Shown: positions 35,671 to 44,828, counted from the first letter of the stretch. The stretch: DNA of 64,000 bases from Propionispora vibrioides (GCF_900110485.1 NZ_FODY01000004.1:179747-243746), one strand, 5' to 3'. Program-made: numbers and translations. Notes: generated from the sequence alone by a model not told the origin.

Positions 35671-35850
35671 GGCTATTAGTATCGTGTGACCTCTAATCCC
35701 AATACTATTCTGACGGAATATTTTTCGCAATACTTCGTTGTCGTCAATCGGCGTAGGAACCACTACGCCTCATTCCTCCGCCTTGTCTTACGGAAAATCA
35801 CCTCGCCAGCCTATATATTGTTTTAGAGGTTACACGATACTAGTACTCCC
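35671..35850. repeat. Foldback intergenic repeat (copy B) in the lpxI-lpxB gap
   Basis: TAGTATCGTGTGACCTCTAA and TTAGAGGTTACACGATACTA are near-perfect inverted repeats at the two ends. The core has CTTCGTTGTCGTC and TCCTCCGCCTTGTCTTACGG, shared with the copy at 46334. Inner GGCGTAGG/CTACGCC can pair. The rest of the 380-bp gap, 35851-36002, holds a short GGCGCTTACGCGCCTT hairpin at about 35952-35967 and no gene. Confidence 0.72.
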
Positions 35851-36002
35851 CAATCTTGAAAACAGAAATTACTGACGGTCAAAATTTCACCAGCCAGCGT
35901 TGTCGTCATCTTTCAGTTTCAAAGCTAGCGAGGCACTAAGTATGATAAAAAGGCGCTTACGCGCCTTCGGCTGCCGGAATGTTCTGTTATAACTCGTTAG
36001 TG

Positions 36003-36806
36003 TTACATAACCACAATGGTCATTTGATGGCGGTTAGCCAATTCCAGCACAGCCTCTTTTTCCACCAGCAGGGTTTTACCGGCCTCCATAGCCAGCGCCG
36101 TAGCACCCGCTTCCACCATGGAACGGATGGTTTGCAGCCCGATGCTGGGGACGTCAAACCGCATATCCTGACCGGGTTTGGCTGTTTTTACCACCGTAAC
36201 TCCGCCCCGGCCCAACTCACCGCCACGCCGGATGCAGGCATCGGTACCCTCAATGGCTTCCACCGCCATGACGGCACAATTTTTGACAACTACCGTTTGA
36301 CCAATATCCAAATCACCCATATGCTTGGCCATGGTAAAACCGAACTTCATATCAGCTTCTTCCTGCGGAGTCGGCTGACGTTCGGTCAACACACCCGATG
36401 CAGGCATCAGCAGCTTAAGCAGGGCGGTCTGGTCCAGGATGCCGATTCCCTCAGTAGCCAGTTCTTTAACCAAGGCCAACATAATCGTATCATCCTTGTG
36501 ATCAGGTAATCTGAATAGCAGCTTCTGCAGCCGGGCATCGGGCCGTTGTACGCCGCTAAATAACAATTCCTTTGTCACTTTGCCAATCATCGTAGCCTGG
36601 GTGATTTCCTCTTGTTTCAACACCGTCAGCATACGTTCCAGTTCCCCCACGGGAATGGAATAAAACACATCCGCCGTCCGGGATAGTTCTTCATCCACCT
36701 CCGGCAGCAGGGCAATCGCAATCACGGCAAAGCCCATGCCGCGAGCGGCACGGGCAAATTCTACCGGCAGTCTTCCAACACCAGCTAATAAACCGATTTT
36801 TTTCAT
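36003..36806 (-). CDS. lpxI: UDP-2,3-diacylglucosamine pyrophosphatase LpxI
   Basis: This 267-residue protein is the LpxI (DUF1009) type rather than the LpxH metallophosphoesterase. It starts KKIGLLAGVGRLPVEFARAA and holds the conserved GKVTKELLF, DDTIMLALVKELATEGI and GQDMRFDVPSIGLQTI blocks near the C-terminus. It cleaves UDP-2,3-diacylglucosamine to lipid X and UMP in the cytosol. The ATG at 36806 is favoured by GGGG nine bases upstream. It lies between lpxA and lpxB, in pathway order. Confidence 0.96.
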   Translation of the reverse strand: MKKIGLLAGVGRLPVEFARAARGMGFAVIAIALLPEVDEELSRTADVFYSIPVGELERMLTVLKQEEITQATMIGKVTKELLFSGVQRPDARLQKLLFRLPDHKDDTIMLALVKELATEGIGILDQTALLKLLMPASGVLTERQPTPQEEADMKFGFTMAKHMGDLDIGQTVVVKNCAVMAVEAIEGTDACIRRGGELGRGGVTVVKTAKPGQDMRFDVPSIGLQTIRSMVEAGATALAMEAGKTLLVEKEAVLELANRHQMTIVVM

Positions 36807-36820
36807 CAACCAATACCCCT

Positions 36821-37642
36821 TTATTCAGACGTATCCTTGCGGCTGCGGCATACTCCCCGTTCCGCATTGCGCAGGAAACGCATAAAGTGTTCAATCTCTT
36901 CGCAGGATTCCAGGTCCTGTTCCATTACGGCGATGGCCTGCGCCAGACTTAAGCCCGAGCGGTACAGCAGTTTATAAGCTTTCTTCAGGTTGCGCCGCGC
37001 ATTCAGGCTAATGCCGGAACGGGACATGCCCACATTGTTCAGCCCCGAAACCTTAGCCGGATGGCCGTCGACAATTACATAAGGCGGTACGTCCTGTACT
37101 ACCTTGGAAGCGCCGCCAATCATGGCATTGCGCCCGATTTTGACAAACTGGTGCACACCGGCCAACCCGCCGATGACCGCCCGGTCCTCCACGATGACGT
37201 GGCCGGCCAGTGTCGCGGCGTTGGACATAATTACATGGTTGCCCACTACGCAGTTATGTGCCACGTGGGTATAAGCCATTAACAGACAGTTGGAACCCAC
37301 TCGGGTTTCCTCATTTTCACCGGTTGCCCGGTTCACGGTGGCAAATTCGCGAATCTTGGTATTATCACCAATAAACACATAGCTCTTTTCACCGTTAAAT
37401 TTCAAATCCTGCGGTTCGGTGCCAATCGAGGCACTATGGAAAATCACGCAGTTTTTTCCGATACTTGTCCAGCCGTCAACCACAACATGGGCGCCAATGA
37501 CCGTGCCGTCGCCGATGAGTACGTTCTCACCGATTACCGCATAAGGACCAATTTCCACATCCTTACCGATCCGTGCCCCTGGATGAACGACTGCTGTTTC
37601 GTGTATTTTACGTAATGGAATTACGACAGATTCAGGTTTCAT
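36821..37642 (-). CDS. lpxA: UDP-N-acetylglucosamine acyltransferase LpxA
   Basis: This 273-residue protein is a left-handed beta-helix with hexapeptide repeats ([IV]GxxxxI) through residue 190, the catalytic histidine in YTHVAHNCVVGNHV, and a helical C-terminal domain (ARRNLKKAYKLLYRSGLSL). It adds an (R)-3-hydroxyacyl chain to the 3-OH of UDP-GlcNAc as the first step of lipid A synthesis. It is about 10 residues longer at the N-terminus than E. coli LpxA. The 228-bp gap upstream to fabZ shows no gene. Confidence 0.97.
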   Translation of the reverse strand: MKPESVVIPLRKIHETAVVHPGARIGKDVEIGPYAVIGENVLIGDGTVIGAHVVVDGWTSIGKNCVIFHSASIGTEPQDLKFNGEKSYVFIGDNTKIREFATVNRATGENEETRVGSNCLLMAYTHVAHNCVVGNHVIMSNAATLAGHVIVEDRAVIGGLAGVHQFVKIGRNAMIGGASKVVQDVPPYVIVDGHPAKVSGLNNVGMSRSGISLNARRNLKKAYKLLYRSGLSLAQAIAVMEQDLESCEEIEHFMRFLRNAERGVCRSRKDTSE

Positions 37643-37870
37643 CGTATATCAACTCCTTTAAAAATGAGCACATGGCTGATACCGCTTTGCACGCATTACC
37701 TACTCTCTACTCATATAATCCGACTCACCAGTCACGGTATGGCAATTCATTTTAGCCCAAAAAAAGCTCTTATTCCTTTTCTGCGGTTATTTCCACAATT
37801 TTTCAAACAAATTCAGCCTTTTTTCTTAAGCATACGATATTATATAAAAATCAAACACGTTGCTTTACCT

Positions 37871-38299
37871 TTACCGTTTAGTCAGGGCAAATAAAAATTC
37901 GCCCTCGGCCACTAATTGGCCGTCCACAAAAGATTCCGCCCAAAGTTTCCCCATTGAGCTGCGGACTTTAATCAATTCAGCCACCATTTTAAGCTGATCG
38001 CCGGGAACGACCTGTTTACGGAATTTCACCCGGTCGATGCCGGCAAACAGCGCAATATCACCACGATTTTCTTCCGGATACAGCATAGCCACACCACCGA
38101 CCTGAGCCATGGCTTCTAAAATGAGCACGCCCGGCATCACCGGATGACCGGGAAAATGGCCCTGGAAAAACGGTTCGGTCGAAGTAACACATTTAATGCC
38201 CACGGCCCGCTTCATCGGTTCCAGTTCAATAATCCGGTCCACCAATAAAAACGGATAACGGTGCGGTATCACTTTCTGAATTTCTGCTGAAGATAACAT
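37871..38299 (-). CDS. fabZ: 3-hydroxyacyl-ACP dehydratase FabZ
   Basis: This 142-residue hot-dog fold enzyme has [13 protein letters not shown], the active-site [23 protein letters not shown] with catalytic His and Glu, and [16 protein letters not shown]. It dehydrates 3-hydroxyacyl-ACP and competes with LpxA for the same substrate, which is why fabZ is linked to lpx genes. The ATG at 38299 (product [10 protein letters not shown]) is favoured by GGGAG 11 bases upstream; starts at 38308 or a GTG at 38317 lie too close to that site. Confidence 0.95.
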   Translation of the reverse strand: MLSSAEIQKVIPHRYPFLLVDRIIELEPMKRAVGIKCVTSTEPFFQGHFPGHPVMPGVLILEAMAQVGGVAMLYPEENRGDIALFAGIDRVKFRKQVVPGDQLKMVAELIKVRSSMGKLWAESFVDGQLVAEGEFLFALTKR

Positions 38300-38318
38300 C
38301 GGTATCATCACTCCCACA

Positions 38319-39149
38319 TTAGAGTCTATTTTGGCTTGCTAATATATCCCTGGCTAATGCCGTATTTAAGGCGTGGCCGGACTTAACCGCGATGATATGA
38401 CCGCGAAGCTGGCCAGCCAGCGCTAAATCACCCAATACGTCCAAAATTTTGTGCCTCACCAGTTCATCGGGAAAACGTAAAGGATTTAACGCCTTGCCGT
38501 CCTCGTAGACCACGGCGTTATCCATGCTGCCGCCAAGTGCCAGCCCTTTTGCCTGCAGGGCTTTGACTTCGTGCATAAACCCGATGGTTCTGGCCGGCGC
38601 AATCTGCTCGGTAAACGTAGCGGGATTTATCTCATAATCGCCAAATTGCACCCCAAGCGCAGGATGAGGATTGACCGACGTAAAGGAAACCCGTAAACCG
38701 TCATAGGGCAAAATGGTAATAAATTTATCGTCGACACGCACGGTGTGTTCCCTTGTTACACAAAAAATCTGCCGCGGGGCTGCCAGTTCCTGTTTACCGG
38801 CTTCCTCAATCAGCCTGACAAAAACCAGGGAACTGCCATCGGCCACCGGCGGCTCCACCGCATTGATTTCCACGAAGCAGTTGTCCACTTCCAACATAGC
38901 CAGTGCAGCTAAAAGATGCTCCACTGTAAAGACTTTCGCCGGGCCGTTCTCCAGGGTCGTCGCCCGCATCGTATTAGTAACATAAGAAGCGCAGGCCCTG
39001 ACCTGCGGTGCTTCCGGCAAGTCGGTTCTAACAAAAACAATGCCGGTCTGGGCCGGTGCCGGACACAGGGTGATCGTCACATCCTGTCCCGAGTGCAGTC
39101 CAATCCCGGTATACGATATTCGCCGGGCAAGGGTCGTCTCATTTTGCAT
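38319..39149 (-). CDS. lpxC: UDP-3-O-acyl-N-acetylglucosamine deacetylase LpxC
   Basis: This 276-residue zinc hydrolase starts [13 protein letters not shown] and contains the zinc and catalytic residues in [10 protein letters not shown] and [15 protein letters not shown] with a later [15 protein letters not shown]. It removes the acetyl group from the UDP-acyl-GlcNAc, the committed step of lipid A synthesis. It heads the lpxC-fabZ-lpxA-lpxI-lpxB run; fabZ starts close to its stop. A promoter would be in 39150-39336, which also holds a small foldback repeat. Confidence 0.97.
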   Translation of the reverse strand: MQNETTLARRISYTGIGLHSGQDVTITLCPAPAQTGIVFVRTDLPEAPQVRACASYVTNTMRATTLENGPAKVFTVEHLLAALAMLEVDNCFVEINAVEPPVADGSSLVFVRLIEEAGKQELAAPRQIFCVTREHTVRVDDKFITILPYDGLRVSFTSVNPHPALGVQFGDYEINPATFTEQIAPARTIGFMHEVKALQAKGLALGGSMDNAVVYEDGKALNPLRFPDELVRHKILDVLGDLALAGQLRGHIIAVKSGHALNTALARDILASQNRL

Positions 39150-39255
39150 AGTATATAAACCTTTCTGACATGATAACCTTTCCTTATTCTACAGAAATTT
39201 ACTGTATCCCGCAATAGATAAGCAGGATATTTTTTCTACAGGCCTATTTCGGCCT

Positions 39256-39315
39256 AGTGGTTTGTCTACTTTGAAAAAGTGAAAGAATTTGTGAAATTTT
39301 ATTGCCAGACCACTA
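39256..39315. repeat. Small inverted repeat related to foldback copy D
   Basis: AGTGGTTTGTCTACTTTGAAAA at the left matches the left end of the repeat at 19043 (AGTGGTCTGCCTACTTTAAAA), and CAGACCACT at the right matches its right end. The inner core is absent, so this looks like an internally deleted copy of about 60 bp. Confidence 0.5.
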
Positions 39316-39336
39316 ACTTCGCCTTCCGCTAAAAGC

Positions 39337-40110
39337 TTACGCAATGCGCTTGCCAGCTAGCGTCAGGGTATTGGTATTAGTCTGATATTCAATCAGTTCC
39401 TTATACTTTTTGCCGATATCCGAAACAGGCCGGACAAACACCTCGGAAGGAATGCCTTCCTCCCTGATTTTCCCCTCTTCCATCAGTACAATGCGGTCAG
39501 CCACATGCAAGGCAAAGGGTATCTCATGGGTCACCACCAGCATGGCACTGGAGCGGTATTTAGCCAGCTCCTCCATGACCACCAATACTTCCCGTACCAA
39601 AATTGGGTCAAGGGAAGCCGTCGGTTCATCCCAAAGCATCAGTTCCGGCTCAAACGCCAGGGCCCGGGCAATACCTACCCGCTGCTGCTGGCCACCGGAC
39701 ATTTCACCCGACTTGTGCGTGGCATGGCTTTCCATGCCTACCTTGCGCAGTGCCTCCCGGGCCTTTTCCTTAGCCAACTCCCGGGGCATACCGTCCATAA
39801 TCAGGCCCAGCATGACATTCTCCTCCGCCGTAAGACGGCTAATCAGGTTGAACTGCTGAAATACAAAGCCGATCTTTTTCCGGACCTGTCGCAACTCCTC
39901 GTCGTTCATGTGCAAAATATTCCTGCCACAAAACAGGACGGAGCCGCCGTCCGCTTCAATCAGGCGGTTGACAGTACGAATGGTGGTTGATTTGCCACAT
40001 CCCGACGGCCCCATCAACACGACGGTTTCGCCTGCCGCCACCTGAAGACTCACATCCTCCACCGCCGTCACTTTGCCAAAATGTTTCTTCAAATGTTGAA
40101 TTTCTAACAT
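39337..40110 (-). CDS. GlnQ-like ABC transporter ATPase of an uncharacterised system
   Basis: This 257-residue ATPase has Walker A GPSGCGKSTTIRTVN, a Q-loop VFQQFNLISRLTAEEN, signature MSGGQQQRVGIARAL, Walker B LMLWDEPTASLDP and H-loop VVTHEIPFA. By sequence it is closest to the polar amino acid importer (GlnQ/HisP) group. No GlnH-type binding protein or usual small permease is beside it. Instead it lies 23 bp downstream of the 790-residue membrane protein gene on the same strand, so the two probably form one transporter. The C-terminal tail is short. Note W instead of L/F in Walker B (LMLWDEP). Confidence 0.9.
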   Translation of the reverse strand: MLEIQHLKKHFGKVTAVEDVSLQVAAGETVVLMGPSGCGKSTTIRTVNRLIEADGGSVLFCGRNILHMNDEELRQVRKKIGFVFQQFNLISRLTAEENVMLGLIMDGMPRELAKEKAREALRKVGMESHATHKSGEMSGGQQQRVGIARALAFEPELMLWDEPTASLDPILVREVLVVMEELAKYRSSAMLVVTHEIPFALHVADRIVLMEEGKIREEGIPSEVFVRPVSDIGKKYKELIEYQTNTNTLTLAGKRIA

Positions 40111-40133
40111 GTCTGCTCACCTCCTTCCCTGTT

Positions 40134-42506
40134 TTATTTGAATTTCACCTTGCGGGTATTGAGTTTTTGCAGCAAACCAGGCCGTCCGGCAGGAATAACG
40201 ATTTCCCGCATAATCTCATCGAACGACAGGCCGATAGCTTCACCGGCCATAACCTCTTCAGTTGACACAGGATTAATTTTTTCGGCGTAATTAGCCGCAA
40301 TCAGTCCCAGCATAGCTCCGATCAGCGGTACACCAAGCCAGGGCAGATACGGAATACCACCCTTAGCCAAAATAAACATAGCCGTCAGCATGATTGCTCC
40401 CATGGCCATACCGTACCGTCTTTCCGGCGCGGTAAAAGTAATCGCCAGGCGGTATAACACACCGCGCCAGCCTTGGCGCGTCTCCTTGATCGTCAGACGT
40501 TTGCGGCGCATCACGGTCATGACCGAAGTATGATCCAGCGCCAAAAACACCAGGGTAATAATGATCGCCGTCATGCCGGCCAGCGTGGCCCGCACTTCGC
40601 TCAGTACCTTGTAAACCTCGCCCCGGGCATTAGGCTCCATGACGCCCAGGTCGGTTGAATAGAGCGATACATTATTGTGACCGGCCTTTTCATATACAAT
40701 CGGCGCGATCGCATCGGTACTGATATTACGGCTGGTCAGAATCTGGATACGTTCACCGGGAATAACCTGTCCGGCAATAAACTTATCCAACAGCTTGATA
40801 GAATGGCCGATTTCCTCATCCTTTAGATTAGGCACAGCTGCCGACAAGTACTGTAGTTGCGCTGTAACCAGCGGGATATTGACTTCATCCAGCTTGGCCA
40901 GATGACTTTGCGCATCGGTAAGATTCTTTTTAGCGCCAGCCGCATCAAAAGCCCGCAAATTAGCAATAGTCGTTTGTCCATTGGCAGTGATTCCGTCAAT
41001 GACGCTTTGCGCCTGCCGGGCCTGATCGGATACTGACTCCATAGCTCCCAGCGTCTGGCTGAGATTATTTAAGTTTTGCTGTGCTCCGGTAATATTGTTT
41101 ACCGTATTTTTCGCATCCGGATTGATCAGTTGGAGCACTTGCATACCTGTGGCCAGATTTCCTAATGCCTGGTTCGAATTATCCACCTGGCTCCGTATAG
41201 CCCGGGTATCAAGGTTAGCCAGACTGCCAGTTACCGTCTGAATCGTACTGCCTGCCGCTTGCAAATTATCCAGCAGCTTCTCTAAACCGGCAACACTGGT
41301 ATCATAATTATTCAATGTCTGTAAGGCAATATCCGATACGTTGCGTCCGTCAGCAGCAAAACCCGGAATCTGCGCTACTAACTTATTGGTTTCTCCCAAG
41401 GCATTACCCAGTTCTTGACGGGGATTGCGATAAGCAACTGTTCCCACGGCCTCGCCGACTACATTATTAGTCAGCTTATACCCCTGAGTATTGGTTAGCT
41501 GCGACGCATCACCCTGGGTAATCATGCCTTTCACCGTACCGTTAGCTTCCACTTCGGTCACTTCCACCAAAACATTACCTGTGCCGACCGGCGCGCCGTT
41601 AACCGGCGCACTTTCCGCACTGCCCTGAAATACCACGGAATCTCCTTTTAGCAGCTTGGCACTGTCGTTCAGCGTGATGGTAATGTCCGAAGCATAGGCT
41701 GCCAGAAAGCGCTTTAACTCCATCATTGTGCTGACGGTAGCCGTCATATCATCATCCTTGCCGTCTACCGAAACATTCTCCGCATAGTCGACTTTAAGCC
41801 GTTCCTTCATAGTATCGGTAATGGCTTGACCCAGACGAATCGGATTGGCCGGTTCGCTGCCTACAGGAAAACTGATTTCCACTACCTGATACTGCTGCAA
41901 CAGCGACTTAATTTGCTCATTAACGGCTGACGATTTATCCAGCGAGGTCAAAATAACTCCAATGGAAGCACCGTCATGAAATGCAAAACTTACACCGTCA
42001 ATTTGCTCAATCCGTTCAATCAACATATTGCGGGCTCCTTCTGGCACGCCACGCAGGGTCAGACGCGGTTCGGTCATAAAGCCTACACCGGCACCGCCTG
42101 GTATGCTGCCGAAGGTTTTCCCCATATTTTCATATACTTCTTTAGTCCGGTACTGAGCCGGTAACGATACGAAAAAGTTGGTTTTACCGGTAATGGTCGG
42201 TCCCTCCTTAAGGACTGCTCCCGGAAAAACATCATCAATAATTTTTTGTATCTGTGTCGCCGTATCTTGTTTCATTTCTTCACGTGACTGAATCACCAGA
42301 TCATATTCACCATAGTCACCGACGAGGTTCGCCAGTGTCTTGGAAAAATAAGCATTGGCTGCTAACGATACCGTACTGGCGAGCAGTGACCCAATTACGA
42401 TGCTGACAATGAGCAGGGTCAACAGGTCACGGTTAAAGGTATCGGTAAGCAGTCTTCTCATCATTCTTTTTACCGTATCCACTCTTTTATTGCTAATAGC
42501 CGGCAT
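40134..42506 (-). CDS. 790-residue membrane protein with large extracytoplasmic domain, probable ABC partner
   Basis: I cannot assign a known family. One N-terminal membrane segment (about 28-52) is followed by some 590 extracytoplasmic residues. Residues 60-330 are mixed alpha/beta, and 365-560 are long helices rich in Asn, Gln, Leu and Ala (for example NLDTRAIRSQVDNSNQALGN), probably a coiled-coil needle. Then come membrane segments at about 637-657, 700-715 and 722-740. The final tail, MAGEAIGLSFDEIMREIVIP at 753-772 then AGRPGLL, fits the EAA loop of ABC importers (G-x9-I-x-[LI]-P). GAGGTG lies eight bases before the ATG. It directly precedes the GlnQ-like ATPase gene, so a two-gene transporter is likely; substrate unknown. 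Confidence 0.85.
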   Translation of the reverse strand: MPAISNKRVDTVKRMMRRLLTDTFNRDLLTLLIVSIVIGSLLASTVSLAANAYFSKTLANLVGDYGEYDLVIQSREEMKQDTATQIQKIIDDVFPGAVLKEGPTITGKTNFFVSLPAQYRTKEVYENMGKTFGSIPGGAGVGFMTEPRLTLRGVPEGARNMLIERIEQIDGVSFAFHDGASIGVILTSLDKSSAVNEQIKSLLQQYQVVEISFPVGSEPANPIRLGQAITDTMKERLKVDYAENVSVDGKDDDMTATVSTMMELKRFLAAYASDITITLNDSAKLLKGDSVVFQGSAESAPVNGAPVGTGNVLVEVTEVEANGTVKGMITQGDASQLTNTQGYKLTNNVVGEAVGTVAYRNPRQELGNALGETNKLVAQIPGFAADGRNVSDIALQTLNNYDTSVAGLEKLLDNLQAAGSTIQTVTGSLANLDTRAIRSQVDNSNQALGNLATGMQVLQLINPDAKNTVNNITGAQQNLNNLSQTLGAMESVSDQARQAQSVIDGITANGQTTIANLRAFDAAGAKKNLTDAQSHLAKLDEVNIPLVTAQLQYLSAAVPNLKDEEIGHSIKLLDKFIAGQVIPGERIQILTSRNISTDAIAPIVYEKAGHNNVSLYSTDLGVMEPNARGEVYKVLSEVRATLAGMTAIIITLVFLALDHTSVMTVMRRKRLTIKETRQGWRGVLYRLAITFTAPERRYGMAMGAIMLTAMFILAKGGIPYLPWLGVPLIGAMLGLIAANYAEKINPVSTEEVMAGEAIGLSFDEIMREIVIPAGRPGLLQKLNTRKVKFK

Positions 42507-42611
42507 GAGTCACTCACCTCTTTTCCGGCTTATATTATAGCACGTATATCACTTTTATGTCTATTCGTATATACTATAATTGCGTAATGTATATACTGGA
42601 AGATCTCCTTC

Positions 42612-42684
42612 CCTACTTTTGTCATGATACAAAAGTAGGCAAAAAATCTAGGCCTGACACTCCAAAAGACTTGAAAAAGCGGCT
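42612..42684. repeat. Intergenic hairpin repeat, copy 1
   Basis: Begins with a hairpin CCTACTTTTGT/ACAAAAGTAGG, then AAAAAATCTAGGCCTGACACTCC and ACTTGAAAAA. It is repeated in diverged form at 42745-42816. It lies within the 576-bp gap between the 790-residue protein and the second acyltransferase, a gap without convincing genes. Confidence 0.65.
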
Positions 42685-42744
42685 GAAGATACTTCTACTC
42701 GACCTATTATCGACTTAAAGTATAGTAAGTACTTTACGGCTGTT

Positions 42745-42816
42745 GTCCTTTTGTCATTGCCACAAAAGGACCAAAAAGGCTAGGCCTGTCCTCCAACATA
42801 CTTGAAAAATGGCAGG
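42745..42816. repeat. Intergenic hairpin repeat, copy 2
   Basis: Hairpin GTCCTTTTGT/ACAAAAGGAC followed by CAAAAAGGCTAGGCCTGTCCTCC and ACTTGAAAAA; same order of blocks and spacing as copy 1 about 130 bp to the left. The stem bases of the two copies change together (TACTTTTG/CAAAAGTA versus TCCTTTTG/CAAAAGGA), so pairing is kept. Confidence 0.65.
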
Positions 42817-42884
42817 CTTACTAAAATCCGTAAACTCGCTTCGCTCAAACAAACGGATTTCTTAACGTAAGCCTGCCATTTTTC
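42804..42884. repeat. Long perfect inverted repeat
   Basis: GAAAAATGGCAGGCTTAC at 42804-42821 and its exact complement at 42867-42884 form an 18-bp stem; AAATCCGT and ACGGATTT pair inside it. It could fold into a strong stem-loop in RNA or a cruciform. The rest of the gap (42885-43082) has no clear feature. Confidence 0.75.
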
Positions 42885-43082
42885 ATCCTACGGAACGTAT
42901 ATTCCCGGAAAAGGCCGACGGGGGAACGCCGGAAAAAGAATGGAGCTACCCTAATATTACTATTTCGGCAGCTCCCGCAATCTTGGTAATATTTATTGTT
43001 GAAGCACCCTCTTTCAGAAGGAAAAGTGCCATATAGCTAGGACAAAGTACACTAACCCAAAGAACAGTGGTTCTTTTAGCCC

Positions 43083-43946
43083 TTATTGATCCGGGGAGTG
43101 TTTCCAGCGGTTGTGTAGCCAGAACCATTCCTGCGGGTATTGGCGGATGTGGGCTTCGATAATAGTCGTCAGACGCTGGGTGGTTTGGCGGATATCCTCG
43201 TCCTTAACCTCGGTCTTATCGGGCCACACAATAGGATGCAGCAGCACGGTATGCGTTCCGTCCGGCTTCTCGGTAATAAAGGCCGGTACAATCGGCGCTC
43301 CTTTCATCCGGGCGAGAGCGGCGGCGCCTGTCGCCGTGGAGGCCCGACGGCCGAAAAAATCCACCCACACCCCGTCCCGTCCGGCATGCTGGTCCATTAA
43401 CAAACCGATAATTTTACCCTGCCCTAGCATCCTGATCATCTCCCGGACGCCGGTCTTATAAGTTACATGCATGCCCGCCATGGTCCGGTATTCGTTGATA
43501 AAGCGGTCCATTTGTTCGTTGGTCTGCTTTTGCGCCACAGCGATCAACGGAAAGCCGTGCATTGCCAATGACGCTCCTAACAGTTCCCAATTGCCGGCAT
43601 GAGCCGTGGCTATCACCGCCCCGTGCCCATAGGATAAAGCCTCTTCCAAATGCTCCTTCCCGTTAAGCTCCACGCGGCAGCCAATATTATCCGCCCTAAG
43701 CTCGGGCAGGCAAAGTACTTCGGTAAACATTCTCCCAAAGCGGGTCGCGCTGGTTTTGGCAATTTTCTGCGCCGTCGGTCTGTCTACCGCCAAACTCCGC
43801 ATAATATTGTCAATGGCCATACGGCGCCGTTTAGGCGGCACCAGGGGCCAGCAGGCGGCTCCTAGCAAATTACCGGCACTGCGTTGCAGTCTGACAGGCA
43901 GCAAGCACAACAAACGGCTACATAATTTCACAAGCTGATAGATCAT
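43083..43946 (-). CDS. Second lipid A acyltransferase, LpxL/LpxM family
   Basis: This 287-residue protein has an N-terminal anchor (IYQLVKLCSRLLCLLPVRLQ) and the LpxL-type catalytic motif TAHAGNWELLGASL, DQHAGRDGVWVDFFG and WFWLHNRW. It is related to the gene at 26002-26967 but distinct, and shorter. Two such enzymes would allow hexaacylated lipid A. The ATG at 43946 has GGAGG eight bases upstream. Acyl-chain preference and position are unknown. It is placed near lpxD rather than with the first copy. Confidence 0.91.
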   Translation of the reverse strand: MIYQLVKLCSRLLCLLPVRLQRSAGNLLGAACWPLVPPKRRRMAIDNIMRSLAVDRPTAQKIAKTSATRFGRMFTEVLCLPELRADNIGCRVELNGKEHLEEALSYGHGAVIATAHAGNWELLGASLAMHGFPLIAVAQKQTNEQMDRFINEYRTMAGMHVTYKTGVREMIRMLGQGKIIGLLMDQHAGRDGVWVDFFGRRASTATGAAALARMKGAPIVPAFITEKPDGTHTVLLHPIVWPDKTEVKDEDIRQTTQRLTTIIEAHIRQYPQEWFWLHNRWKHSPDQ

Positions 43947-44053
43947 CAAGGATTCCTCCAGACATAAAGGGAGACTGACTGCGGGGGTGACACTGCCCGA
44001 AGCTTAGTCGGAATTATCCGGCGACTTAGCCATCGAATAAAATGCACTTACCA

Positions 44054-44671
44054 TCAGTACGTATAACTAATGCCAAAATAGCTTCCGTGCTTCCGCCAGC
44101 CACCGTCTAGTTTAACACCGGGGGCTACGGCAAAACGGAGTCCATAATTCATTTGCCGGCCGTCAAATTCGGCCATAAGCGATGCCGTGGGCAAGTATTT
44201 TCCCGGCAGCACACTTAAAGAATTTAATTGCTTTTCCACGCCGCCAAACACGCCGTTAAACCGGCCGTTTCCTATACCGGCGTGCAAACGAATACCAAAG
44301 GGCAAGCTTTTGCTGGCTACTGCATACCAGGAAGTATCCCGGTAGCCAGTGAGACCTTCGACACCGATCGCTACAGCCGGCGTATTCACCCGCTCCTGCT
44401 GCAGGGAGAACTTGGCGTTTAGTCCGATACGCTCACTGTCCCGGTCACGGAAGATAACGGCCCCCACTTCGGTCTGTGGCGCTACATGAGCAGTAAAGGA
44501 AAATTGATTTCCTTCGACGACATGATAATAGCCGGCCGATACTTGTCCCTCGCGCAGCACATCAGCCGACGGATTGTCAATCATACCGGTGGAACCAGCC
44601 AGCGAAGGAGCCGCCTGAACGGAACTGATACAAGTTAGCAGCGGCAATAAGAAATAAAGCAGCCTTCGCAT
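44054..44671 (-). CDS. Small exported protein, probable outer-membrane beta-structure
   Basis: From the ATG at 44671 (GGGGGA eight bases upstream) the product is 205 residues with a signal peptide (MRRLLYFLLPLLTCISSVQAAPS). The mature part has the start SLAGSTGMIDNPSADVLREGQVSAGYY, and repeated alternating strands (YGLRFAVAPGVKLDGGW) ending in SYTY with an aromatic last residue, as beta-barrel outer-membrane proteins do. The TGxxxxPsAdvlreGq start is like YjbH/exopolysaccharide-related barrel proteins. It lies between lpxD and the second acyltransferase, so an outer-membrane role is likely, but no function is known. Confidence 0.72.
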   Translation of the reverse strand: MRRLLYFLLPLLTCISSVQAAPSLAGSTGMIDNPSADVLREGQVSAGYYHVVEGNQFSFTAHVAPQTEVGAVIFRDRDSERIGLNAKFSLQQERVNTPAVAIGVEGLTGYRDTSWYAVASKSLPFGIRLHAGIGNGRFNGVFGGVEKQLNSLSVLPGKYLPTASLMAEFDGRQMNYGLRFAVAPGVKLDGGWRKHGSYFGISYTY

Positions 44672-44766
44672 TGATAAAATCCCCCTACTTTCAAAGACAT
44701 TGGTTCTGTATTCATATTCAGCATATTCTGTCGGAAATCCTGCCGGAAACAAGTGCCAACCAACAC

Positions 44767-44798
44767 AAAGGCGGTCAGGAGTTACCTAACCGCCTTTG
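44767..44798 (-). terminator. Hairpin downstream of lpxD
   Basis: AAAGGCGGT and ACCGCCTTT form a 9-bp stem with a 14-nt loop. On the minus strand only TGTGTTGG follows, so it is a weak terminator or processing site. Confidence 0.5.
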
Positions 44799-44828
44799 CC
44801 TTACTAATACCTTTTAAAGTCTTATCCG

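Noticed and set aside
42946..43128. Minus-strand open frame of 60 codons downstream of the second LpxL gene
   Set aside because: Overlaps the 3' end of that gene, lacks a ribosome site and a recognisable family, so it was not called.
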